From CAYQVW01 sp964421245 (GTDB lineage Bacteria; Margulisbacteria; WOR-1; XYC2-FULL-46-14), in assembly GCA_964421245.1 (NCBI GenBank), contig CAYQVW010000008.1, forward strand, positions 1 through 64,000: a stretch of DNA of 64,000 bases, written 5' to 3'. A program made the position numbers and the translations under genes. Below are positions 24,987 through 35,000 of the stretch, piece after piece; position 1 is the first letter of the stretch, and the number at the start of each line of letters is the position of its first letter. Under the pieces are notes generated by a model that was not told where the DNA came from, did no database searches, and saw only the letters and a program-made list of their open reading frames with translations.

Positions 24987-25493
24987 ATGATGAAGATTGT
25001 AGTATTAATAATTAGTTTTATTGTTTTGTTGACGACGGTATCAGGTGCAGCATCTGATGCTGACTCAATTGCCTATCAATTAGCAGCAGAAAAAACCCAT
25101 CTTACTTTTGGTCTTGGGATTGCAAATGATTTAATTGGTGGGATAGTAAAAAATGGAATGGGTGAGCCGAAAAGCAGTTTTTCTTTTAATACGTTCTTGG
25201 GGTTTTCTTATACAACGTATTTTGGAGCAAATTCTGTTGAGAGTATTTTTAGTGAGGTAAGGGAAATTTATTCTAATGATTTGGAGGAGAAGGATCCATC
25301 TATAATAAGGTCGCTAGTAAAAAATAGAATAGGAAGTGGTAGATTTAGTTATTTTAGGGTTGGAACTATTCTTCTTCTTTATCCTCTGGTTTTGCAAACC
25401 GGTTGGGCTTGGCTGCCGAGTGAAAATACTAGATTTGAAATCGGGCTCGGATTACCTCTTGTGCTGAATTTTGGATTTAATGTTGATTTATAG
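24987..25493 (+). CDS. Exported hypothetical protein
   Basis: 168 residues. Two ATGs in a row (24987, 24990) follow GAGGAGG; the second has the better spacing. Signal peptide KIVVLIISFIVLLTTVSGA, then ASDADSIAYQLAAEKTHLTF and a glycine/aromatic-rich second half ending in FEIGLGLPLVLNFGFNVDL, which has a beta-barrel-like terminal strand. No family recognised. The downstream gene starts 10 bases after the stop, so the two are cotranscribed. Confidence 0.7.
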   Translation: MMKIVVLIISFIVLLTTVSGAASDADSIAYQLAAEKTHLTFGLGIANDLIGGIVKNGMGEPKSSFSFNTFLGFSYTTYFGANSVESIFSEVREIYSNDLEEKDPSIIRSLVKNRIGSGRFSYFRVGTILLLYPLVLQTGWAWLPSENTRFEIGLGLPLVLNFGFNVDL

Positions 25494-25503
25494 GAGGTTA
25501 AAA

Positions 25504-26031
25504 ATGAAAAAGTTATTTATATCAGTAGTAAGTTTATTGTTTTTTGTTTCAATGAGCGGTTCTGTTTTTGCGGAATTAAATGGTGAATTATATAAAATGG
25601 CAAAATACCAATCAGAAAGTAAAAATCCAACGGTTGCTGTTTTGGGTTCGTGGATTTTTCCTTCTGTTGGACATGCCTACGCTGGAGATTGGTTTAGGGG
25701 ATTACCATTTTTAGCTATGAATGTTGGATTGTCGGTTGTAATGATGTCTGGTGGTGGTAGCGCAATTATAACTAGTTCGTATGTTGTTACCAGAACTTGG
25801 GAGTATATTGATGCCTACTCAACTGCGGAGGATTCGAATCATAAGTTGGCGAAGAGTCTCAGTTTGGCAGGGAATGCTTCTCTTGTTAGCGATACTATTT
25901 TTGTTGAAGATGTTTCTCAAAAGGTAGAACCAGCTACCGCTTTGAATTTGGATGATAGATTTATTAAGCTTGAGAAGAAAATTGACAGCAAACTCGAAAG
26001 AATATTAAAGCATTTGTCGGATGATAAATAA
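25504..26031 (+). CDS. Exported membrane-associated protein with GHAYAGD motif
   Basis: 175 residues from ATG 25504 behind AGGAGG; the longer frame from 25471 would overlap the previous gene. Signal peptide MKKLFISVVSLLFFVSMSGSVFA. The region SWIFPSVGHAYAGDWFRGLPFLAMNVG resembles the small P-G-G-x-Y-G-D/RG membrane motif of TM2/DUF5683-like proteins. A charged C-terminal helix (DDRFIKLEKKIDSKLERILKHL) may form a coiled coil. Function unknown. Confidence 0.7.
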   Translation: MKKLFISVVSLLFFVSMSGSVFAELNGELYKMAKYQSESKNPTVAVLGSWIFPSVGHAYAGDWFRGLPFLAMNVGLSVVMMSGGGSAIITSSYVVTRTWEYIDAYSTAEDSNHKLAKSLSLAGNASLVSDTIFVEDVSQKVEPATALNLDDRFIKLEKKIDSKLERILKHLSDDK

Positions 26032-26032
26032 A

Positions 26033-26062
26033 CGGGGAATTAGTTTCCGCGTGTCTTTTTGT
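26033..26062 (+). terminator. Hairpin with T run, degenerate leader copy 3
   Basis: ACGGGGAA (26033 on) pairs with TTTCCGCGT with one mismatch and is followed by GTCTTTTTG. The following CGTGTCTTTTT...TTTTTACGGGGAA matches the end of leader copy 2, so this appears to be a third leader that has lost its promoter boxes. It stands between the genes ending at 26031 and starting at 26093. Confidence 0.55.
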
Positions 26063-26092
26063 TTTTACGGGGAAAAGGGGAGGAGTTGGTAT

Positions 26093-27709
26093 ATGAAAAA
26101 TAGTAAGTTGTTTCCACTGTTAATAGTTTTTATTTTTGTTGCTGTATTGATGTTTGGATGTAGTAAGTCAAATGGTACAAAATCTGCAGAAAAGGCGGAA
26201 GAGGTTTCATCTAGTTTAACTTCATTGACCATTTCACCGTCTTCCGTAACTTTAGAGGTTGGATCGACCCAACAATTTTCTGCCAAAGCATATTATTCCA
26301 GCCAGTCTCTGATTAAAACAATTACTCCAACCTGGTCTGTTGTTGGAGGTGTTGGAACGATTAGTGCAACGGGATTGTTTACGGCGGGCACAAAGGATGG
26401 GGTTGGGAAAATTATTGCAAAACATAACGAGATATCTAAAGAAGTTACTGTAAAAGTTACTCTAAGAACTGTTTCGGGGTTTGTGTATGATGGTAGAAAT
26501 AGTGCTATTTATAATAATGATTTACAACCCATTGCAAACGCAACCATTTATATAGATGGCAAATCAACCACATCAAAGAGTGACGGTAGTTTTTCGATTT
26601 CTGAAGTCCCGGCTGGACAAGTAAATATAACTATTGTTAAAGATGGATATGCGACGACGACTCTTGTTTCTAATAAAAGTTTAGTTAAGTTATTTCCAAG
26701 TCAAACAAATATTCCCTTTCTTGTTGGAAAAGCGACTTTTACAGGAAAAGTGAGTGGTCTTCCAGCATCAGTTACTAGCTTAAATGGTAGCGCATATTGT
26801 GGTGCTTTGTCTTATTCTAATTTCAGTTACGATAATACTTTATCAACCTATACTCAAACGAAGGCGCCTAACTCAGGTGAAACATATCTTTTTGCATATT
26901 ATGTTGAAGGAAATGAGAATATTTATTCCTACAAGAAGTTCAATGCCTCATCAGGAATAAATAAGATTGATCTTGCCTTTGGTCTGTATAATAAATTCAG
27001 CGGAACAGTAACGCCGCCTTCAGGGTTTAAAAGTTCGTATTTATCGATTTCCGCTACTAATACAAAGCCGTATGTTTCAACAATTATGCACCGTCTTTAT
27101 TATGGAAACTTAGCAGGAACCACAAGTTTTAATCTGGAAAAAGTCCCTAAACTTCAAACTGGTGATTCTTACTCTGCTTATGCCTATGTGGCAAACAATA
27201 CTAATCCCGGTCAATCTATTAGTCATTTTCAATATAATCTGAGTAGTGGATCGTCTTTAGTTTTTGATTTAAGTTCTTATTCCGGTTTAGTTTTTAAAAC
27301 GCCAACACCAGCTGATGGTTCGATTGTTAGCACTCATCCGACAATTTCTTGGAATGCAGTAGGTGATAAGGACACTGTTTATGCTATACGTGTGTATTCT
27401 CCCTCATCTTCTGTTAGCCTATATTGGTCTGCATTAACAGATCAGACAACTATAACGGTGCCAAGTGAATTTAAAGTTACTAGCGGAAAAGAATACAGGG
27501 TTTCACTTGTAGCAATTTCTGGAAGGGGCTTTGATATAAATGATTTTAGTTCATTAATGAATGCTTATGTGGATACTTTATGGTATACACAAAACCGTTC
27601 TATTTATTATGGCAGTAAATCAGCAAGTGCTACCTCTTTTGGCGTGAAAAGTAAATCCAAAGCGCCAAGAAGTCCATATGATATCTTTTATCCAAATTTG
27701 AGTTATTAA
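26093..27709 (+). CDS. Lipoprotein with Big_2 Ig-like and carboxypeptidase-regulatory-like domains
   Basis: 538 residues from ATG 26093 (ribosome binding site GGGGAGGAG). Lipobox AVLMFGC with the cysteine at about residue 22. Residues about 42-125 are a bacterial Ig-like group 2 domain (LTISPSSVTLEVGSTQQFSA ... ATGLFTAG). About 128-210 is a CarboxypepD_reg-like beta-sandwich (ANATIYIDGKSTTSKSDGSF ... VPAGQVNI). Further sandwich-like segments follow, the last with TPADGSIVSTHPTISWNAV as in fibronectin III-like modules. Likely a surface or periplasmic adhesin/carbohydrate-associated lipoprotein. Confidence 0.82.
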   Translation: MKNSKLFPLLIVFIFVAVLMFGCSKSNGTKSAEKAEEVSSSLTSLTISPSSVTLEVGSTQQFSAKAYYSSQSLIKTITPTWSVVGGVGTISATGLFTAGTKDGVGKIIAKHNEISKEVTVKVTLRTVSGFVYDGRNSAIYNNDLQPIANATIYIDGKSTTSKSDGSFSISEVPAGQVNITIVKDGYATTTLVSNKSLVKLFPSQTNIPFLVGKATFTGKVSGLPASVTSLNGSAYCGALSYSNFSYDNTLSTYTQTKAPNSGETYLFAYYVEGNENIYSYKKFNASSGINKIDLAFGLYNKFSGTVTPPSGFKSSYLSISATNTKPYVSTIMHRLYYGNLAGTTSFNLEKVPKLQTGDSYSAYAYVANNTNPGQSISHFQYNLSSGSSLVFDLSSYSGLVFKTPTPADGSIVSTHPTISWNAVGDKDTVYAIRVYSPSSSVSLYWSALTDQTTITVPSEFKVTSGKEYRVSLVAISGRGFDINDFSSLMNAYVDTLWYTQNRSIYYGSKSASATSFGVKSKSKAPRSPYDIFYPNLSY

Positions 27710-27760
27710 ACAGGTATAATTGTATATCATGTCTTATTATAAAGGAGAAAAAAGATGATT

Positions 27761-28239
27761 TTTATCAGGGTACAGGGAACAGGGGTCAGGGGACAGAATA
27801 AAATGAATACGGAGAAAGAAATACATGAAAGTAAAAGATTTTAAAGATTTAATTGTTTGGCAAAAGGCAAAGCAGCTAGCTGTTCTCCTTTACAAGGTTA
27901 CAAAAAAGTTTCCTCGTAGTGAACAGTTCGGATTAATCTCACAATTGCAAAGAGCAGCAGTTTCTATTCCATCAAATATCTCAGAGGGGCATACTAGACA
28001 GCACACGAAGGAATTTATCCAGTTTTTGTATATAGCATTGGGATCCGCAGCTGAACTGGAAACACAATTGATGATTTCAAAAGAATTAGGCTATTTGAAA
28101 GCGGATGATTGTGATTCAGTTAGTATTAATTTAAGAGAAGTACAAAAGATGCTTAATGGTTTAATATTTTCTTTAAGAAGGAGGAGTTTAAAATGAGAAG
28201 ACTGTTCCCTGTCTCCTGTCCCCTGACCCCTAAAAAGGG
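27761..28239 (+). mobile_element. S23 gene module with inverted repeats and target duplication
   Basis: A 479-bp unit. Inner ends: AGGGGTCAGGGGACAG (27781-27796) and its exact reverse complement CTGTCCCCTGACCCCT (28216-28231), inside longer degenerate CAGGGAACAGGGG arrays. Outside, GATGATT occurs on both sides (27754-27760 and 28240-28246). The uninterrupted form AGGAGAAAAAAGATGATTAA is seen at 18083-18102, so the module lies exactly between a ribosome binding site and its start codon. It contains one gene. Confidence 0.7.
27825..28196 (+). CDS. Four-helix bundle protein (S23 / 23S rRNA intervening-sequence family)
   Basis: 123 residues, full family length. DLIVWQKAKQLAVLLYKVTK, FGLISQLQRAAVSIPSNISEG, EFIQFLYIALGSAAELETQL and the C-terminal NGLIFSLRRRS follow the S23 pattern with the R-A-x-x-S-I-P-x-N-I-x-E-G and G-S-x-x-E-x-x-T motifs. 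Proteins of this family were first noted inside 23S rRNA insertions and are often single mobile genes; molecular role unknown, related folds bind nucleic acid in retroelements. It overlaps the next frame at ATGA (28193). Confidence 0.92.
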   Translation: MKVKDFKDLIVWQKAKQLAVLLYKVTKKFPRSEQFGLISQLQRAAVSIPSNISEGHTRQHTKEFIQFLYIALGSAAELETQLMISKELGYLKADDCDSVSINLREVQKMLNGLIFSLRRRSLK

Positions 28240-28240
28240 G

Positions 28241-29062
28241 ATGATTAAAAAATCGCTGTGTTTGGTTGTTTTGGTTTGTTTTTGTGTTTCTATTGTTTTT
28301 GGAAGTATGGGGTGGGGGATGAAGATGAAAAGGGATACAATATCTGAAGAAAAAAACGTTTATGGGGATAAAACACTCATTAAGTTTAAAACTGATGATG
28401 ATTACGTCCCATTTTTTTCCACAACATGTGCAGTTCTTGCTATTCCAGTAATAATTATTGGGGGTGCAAGTACTACCAATTTAGCTCCCGTAGCTGTTGC
28501 CTCTACGCTTGTATTAATGAGTTCTGCAATTGGATATTTCCCAGATTTAGCATTAAATAACTTTCTTTATAACCAAACAAATGTTGGTTGGATTAACTCT
28601 AGCGATGTTTCTAATAGGTGGGAACTAAATAACAAACAAATCATGGATATTGATAAAAACGTTAAGGTATATGAAACTCCACGTGAAAGAAAAGTTGTTG
28701 GAGAATTAAAAGCTGGGGATTATCGACTGATATTAGATGAAAAACAAATTAATAAGCAAACTTGGTTAAAAATAAAAAAATCAGATACTCCGATTTTTAG
28801 CAAAAAGGGAGAATCAAAGCATGAAGGTTGGATTAGGGCCTCGGAAACTAGTTCTGAAGAGGCTTATGTGGGACAGATTGTATATGCTATTAAATCATGC
28901 GGTTTATATGCAGGGCCCGGACTTAGTTTTGAAGCTGAGGGCGAAATTAATAAATATCAGGAAGTTGAAATATTAAAGATCAAAGACAGAGACAATAAAG
29001 GGGATAACTTTTTGTATCAATGGCTCAATAAAAGATGGTACAAGATTAAGACGCAATTTTAA
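28241..29062 (+). CDS. Exported protein with tandem bacterial SH3-like domains
   Basis: 273 residues from ATG 28241. Signal peptide MIKKSLCLVVLVCFCVSIVFG, a second hydrophobic stretch (about 53-90), then two SH3-like segments (NVKVYETPRERKVVGELKAG and KSCGLYAGPGLSFEAEG ... YQWLNKRWYKI). A mobile module separated the original AGGAGAAAAAAG ribosome binding site (27743) from this ATG. Translation may now begin at ATG 28193, coupled to the S23 stop behind AGGAGG, adding 16 residues encoded by repeat sequence in front of the signal peptide. Probably envelope-located; role unknown. Confidence 0.7.
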   Translation: MIKKSLCLVVLVCFCVSIVFGSMGWGMKMKRDTISEEKNVYGDKTLIKFKTDDDYVPFFSTTCAVLAIPVIIIGGASTTNLAPVAVASTLVLMSSAIGYFPDLALNNFLYNQTNVGWINSSDVSNRWELNNKQIMDIDKNVKVYETPRERKVVGELKAGDYRLILDEKQINKQTWLKIKKSDTPIFSKKGESKHEGWIRASETSSEEAYVGQIVYAIKSCGLYAGPGLSFEAEGEINKYQEVEILKIKDRDNKGDNFLYQWLNKRWYKIKTQF

Positions 29063-29093
29063 AAACCTAGATATTTAATAGGATGGATAGGGT

Positions 29094-32000
29094 ATGGAAA
29101 AAAGGTGTTCGATAAACTTTTTGAGTAAAAAAATAGTGATATTTGTTCTATTGGTAATTATTTTTTGTTTTTTATGTGAACAAAAATCTTTTGCGGATAA
29201 TATTGAGGGAACAAATACGTATAAGGATTATCTTTTTGTCCTGATCCATGGAATGAATGATAGCAAGGATCTTTTCGTGGGGAAAAAAGGATATGGTAAT
29301 TTAAAAAATTACCTAGAAACTAACTTAGGCTTAAAAGGACGAGTTTTTTGCTACAGTTTTTCTAATAACAGGGGGGATAATTTCGTACAAGCAAAGGAGT
29401 TGGGAGATAGAAACTATCAAAATCCCGGTCAAGGGATGAATAATAATTGTTGGCTAGAGAAAGCAAAAATAGATTTTAAAAATGAATTTCCGGATTCTGA
29501 CGTTCCCAATAAGTTTATTTTTATCACACACTCTATGGGAAATTATGCCGCAAGGATGTATATTTATTCAGATCAATTGTTTAAAGATGGTTTCTATGAT
29601 AATGATGTTTCAAAGATTGTTTTTGTTGCTCCCCCACTGCTCGGATCTGATATGGCTGTTTTTGCCTATAAGGGATATATTGATGGAGCAACAACTGCTT
29701 TTCAAGGAGTGAAAACAGTCAAAGATACATTAGCTGCAAGTAAAAACTTTGATTTTTCAAATACATTGTACAATGCGCTAACTTTTATGAATAACAATCC
29801 TTTTTACCCGTATGAGGCTGCTACCGATATAGCAGCAAATGGCATCTTATTGTCAAGAGCAACAAGGATGATGCTTGAAGAATTCAATAAAGTTGTTAAT
29901 GAAAAAAAGACATTTGGATTAACCTCACAAGCAATCTTTGATCTTTTACCATTCAGTAATGCTACAACAAAATTGAAGAAGGTAAGACCCTTGAGTCCAG
30001 AGTTGGAGCCTGGATATAGTATTGTTTATGCGAAAGGTATGCCAGTATTTGATTACGGATCTACATTTGGTATGGGTGGAATGAAATGGTTGAATGAAGA
30101 TGAATTTAAAAAAGAATCTAATCTTGATTTGCTGAATCAATTTTTGTCCCTAGATTATCAAGAATTATCGCTCCTCCATCCTGGTTTCTGGAAAATAGGG
30201 AATTCAGAAGGAAAGTTTTTATCATTGCTTTTAGCAAAAACAGGAGAAGGATATTTTACTCATGATGGGGATGGATTGGTGCCCGAATATAGCGCAAGAG
30301 GGGAAGGAATAAAGTATCTTGAAAACGCAAAAAGGTATAGTCATACTTTTCAAACACAAAAGTTTGAAGATTTTTTAAATAATTCTTTGCCAACCTCAAT
30401 TGCTGCGACAGAAACAGCTATTTATTTTACAGCATCCTGGACTGGCACCCCTCCCAATCAGTGGTGGTTTCTAAGGATACCTGTTGTGACCTATTTCATA
30501 AGTGAGGTTATTAATAACTATGATAATATTAATTATGATATTGAAGCTCATGGAAATATACTTAAACAGTATGGTTTAATCGAAACCGCCCTCCTAGATA
30601 CCCCTGCCATCTTCACCGTCCAAGACATCCAGGCCAATGTTGCTTCCACTTCTCCCGCAACATCAAAAGCAACTGCAATGACGATTACATCTCCTCGAGC
30701 ACCACCAAAAGGTTATGAATCACTTAAAATCAAAACAATTAAAGAAGATCGTGCCTATAAAGGCAATCAGAATATGACAATCCCCATTACCATTGACGGT
30801 GACAGAAAATATGTCAACGAAATGGTCTTTACAAAACCACCACTTAGGATCGAAGGAAAATTGAATTATTTGATTCCAGCTAGAATGAAACAATTCCAAT
30901 ATTCCTTTAACTTTGCAGCTTGGAAAGATATTAAAAATGTTGACTCAAAAACAGGAGAGTTTGTTCTAGATAAACTCCCATTCGCTGAAGGACAAAATGT
31001 CTTGGCAATCAGAGCAATTAATGCGGTTGATGTTCAGTCTCACCAAATCTGTAAATTTATCGTCAACACCATCCCAATGGTCATCTCCGAAATGAAACCC
31101 GAACCAAATAGCTATACCAACGATAATAAAACTATTATTAGTGGAGAATTCAACAAGAGCGTCTATTCAACAAATAAAAAAGTAGGAGAGGGGATTCCAG
31201 ATATAACTTCTGCTGAACTTTATAAAGATGCTAAGTTATATAAAAATCTCCTCAATGATTCTAACTTCAAAGAACAAAACATTAAGGTCAGCGACTATAA
31301 AACTGTTGCTAAATTCACTTATTCACCAAGCACTCCATTGCCGGATGGTGAATATAAAATAATCGTAAAATCAAAAAGTTCTGTTGGAACATCTCAAGGT
31401 GTCTGGTCATTCTGGGTAGATACAAAACCACCAACTCTCACCATCGCACCCCCCGAAGCATTGTCAGCCAATAAATCACTTACTATAAAATATAAAGTAT
31501 CCGATAACCTCGCAGTACAATTAAAAGATATATCTTGCGGACTGTTTGATTCCAAAGACAACCTCATTACCAGGATAGCAACCGCTGATTCGGTCTCCAA
31601 AGGAGAACACTTCTTTACATGGAACGGAAAAAAACAAAACGGCAGTGCAATTCCTAATGGAAGCTACTATCTTTCCATAAAAGTATACGATCAGGCTGGC
31701 AATAAAAAAGTTGCTAATAAAGGATTAATAATGGACTCAACTCCTCCAAGAGTTAAAAGTGCCGAGTTTTCTCCCAAAACCATGACCTCCAATTCAAACT
31801 CGCAAAAAGTTACAGTAAGTGTTTCTGAACCATCAACTGTCTTTATTAAAATGAAGAACAAGGATACTGGAAAAACTGATGTTTTCTTAGCAAAGAGCAT
31901 AAGTCACAAGAGCACAGGTGCACAAGCCACATACACTTGGGATTATTCAAGTCAATTTTTATCCGGGCTAAAAGATGGATTATATGAAGTGGAAATAACA

Positions 32001-35000
32001 GCACAGGATATGGCTGGTAATGAAAGTAAGCCGTATAAAATCCCTGCAATCAGGGTAGATAGAACTCCACCAGTTATCTATGCTCAAGCTGCTCTCCCTT
32101 ATGTTTTGGCCAATAGTGGTAGCAGCCCCTATACTACTACCTTATCCTATAGAATATCAGATCAGGGGACAGGGAACAGTGGACAGTGCACAGTAAAAAT
32201 AATAGAAGAAAAAACTGGAAAAGTTATTAAAACATTTTCCTCTGCTCCCTGTTCGCTTTCCTCTGTTAACTCAATAAAATGGAACGCGCTGACCTCTGTC
32301 CCCTGGACCCTGTCTACTGGAAGTTACCAATTCAAAATTATCGCGGAGGATAAATTCGGAAATCTTGCAATTGCCTATGCCTCTTGTGTAAAAGATGGAA
32401 TTGCTCCAGTAATTACTTTCCCGGCTGCAAACTCGGATCTTTCTGGAGTCGTTGCAATCAAAGGTACCGCAATTGATCCGGATTGGACTAACGATAAACC
32501 GTTTGAGCGTTATCGTTTGTACTACGCGGAAGGGAACAAGAGCCCACCATCTAATCTTAGCTTCCTTGATTCAAGCTGGAAAAAAGATTTTATCGAAATA
32601 CCAAAAGTTAATGCAGATGGAACAAGGCCCCTTCAGGGAAACTCAACCCTCGCTTATTTCTACACCACCGGATTAAAAAATAACCAATATACCCTGTTGG
32701 TTGTTGTAGAAGAAAAGGGTGGGATGAAGGTTGCCTCAACTCGAGTTATAAATGTATATAATGACCCACAAGAAGCAACAGATACTCCATATATTAAGTT
32801 GATGCCGGTTGCCTCTTCAATAGATTATAAGTCAGACGATTCAAAAAAACTATCAATTGGATTTGTAAACAGCGTTAAACCTGCAAATGTCTATGTGGAA
32901 GTGCTTAAGAGCACAAGTCACAAGTCACAAGATCAGGGACGGGTAATTTATTATAAAAAATTCCCTAATGTAGCCGGCGCGCCTTTTATTGGTAAACCGA
33001 CTTATGATAAAACAAAGGACCTTGGCTATTTCATCTGGAAAGATGTTAAGGGTACTTGGCATATCGAGTGGTCTCATGATGGAAAATTACATAAGTTTTC
33101 TGGAAATATTGTAGCGATGGGCGGCAAGATTATAGTGCCAAGGGGCAAGGGTCAAGGGTCAAAGGTTTCGGACAACTTGGTTTCTTGGGACACAAACTCA
33201 TCCGGCGGGTTCTCTTTTAAAACAGATGCCAACGTCCAACAATTAATGATAACTCCAAAGATAGACGAAGATCCGAAATCACCACAAATTTATGCTTCTA
33301 ATGTTTATCTTGGAGTTGCCAAGAAAACAGTTTCATATCTTCCTATAATGATCGATGTAAAAAACAATTCTCTTGCCGATTTAGTAGCAAGTAGCAAGGG
33401 GCAAGGGTCAAGTTCAGGAGGACATAATCCGTTTTCTTCTGGCTGTGAGTGGGATGGAAAGCTAGATACTGGAGCATATGCCGATAGTGGGAATTATATT
33501 GTAAGAGTTCGAGCGGAAGGAGTAGACGGTTTTGGATTGTCGACCGATGAAGCAAAAATAAAGATCAAAACCCCTTTCGAGGTCAAAAACATTGAAGTCT
33601 CTCCCGATAATCATACCTTCAATACCTTAGGTTCTCCAGACAGAGTCTCTGTTTTTTATAATGTCTCAAAAGATTCAAACGTTTCGGCCTATGTTTATGA
33701 TTATTCCAAGAATTTAATCGCTACTTTATTTGAAAACAAATCTGTTTTGGGCGGTTTGAATCCATTAAATAAACATTCTCTTTATTGGAAGGGGAATTAT
33801 CCTGATCCAAAAAGTGGAGCGATTGTAACTTCTGGGAACTATTTAATAAAACTAATTATTGCAGCAAAAGATGGATCGGGAAATTTTGTCAAAGAGATAT
33901 CAAAGATAAGTGTAGAAGAGACCTTTAAAAATGAAAATTACGCCAAATTGGATCAAATAGGGGATGTTGGTGTTTATCAAGGATCTAAAGCTCGATTTGC
34001 AGAAGGAGAATCACCTTATTATTTCGAGGCAAAAGGATCAGGATATTATCATCCGCCAAGAGATTTTAATTACACTCTGAATGCTTCCGGAAAACAGCGT
34101 TTTACAATGTATCCCTATGTTCCATTTGCCGGTTTGATGCATAGAGGATTTAAGCAGGTTGATGTTAAAGCCAAAATTACTTATCGAGTTCATTATCATT
34201 ATTATATCGGTTATCGTTTCTTGCATGGTGAAGTTTGGGGCGACGATAAATACGATATTCCAAGTGAAGTAACATATTCTTTAAGAGAGAATAAAGCTCC
34301 ATTGCACGACGAAGAAATTTGTTATCCGCGCGGAGATAGGGGATCGGTTACAAAGGTTCAGGCCAAGGTTCAAGTCTATGCGGCAGGAGATAAGACTTTC
34401 TTGTTAGATTCTACCGATTGGTTTGATGTTACTACAGGTACAGATGGTCAGCCGACCAAAAAAGGAATATTTAGTGCGGACTTTCGCTACGATCTTGAAA
34501 AAACACAAAAAATCGGATACGGACTTGGTACTGGGGCAGTTTCTAAGGACCTTCATACTTATAGAGCAAAATTCGACCTAAAATTAGAAGATAAAATTGC
34601 TTACTCTCGTCTAACCAACCGTTTTATTCCATGGTTTGGTTTTGTAAATAAGAATAATCCACAAACCAAAGACTTTACTTCGTATTTAGCGAATATAGAA
34701 ACAGGATTAGGTTTTCCTGGAAAAATATTCTTTAATGATCCGACTGCAAAGCCGGGTGCGCCGTATGATAAAACTCCAGCAGAACTTGCCGCAAGTCTTG
34801 GTGGAAAAAGCTGGAAAGAAAAAATTGCAGAATTTAATAAATTGGCGAAACAGGCTAATCTAAAAGGTTACAAGGGTTCTTTGGCCTCCAGTGTCGGTTT
34901 TGATAGCTACTTGTCGGACGAATACTTTGAATTTATTCCAATAACCGCTCCGGCTGGACAAAGCTTTGAGAAGGCAAACAGTACAACTTATACTGCAAAA

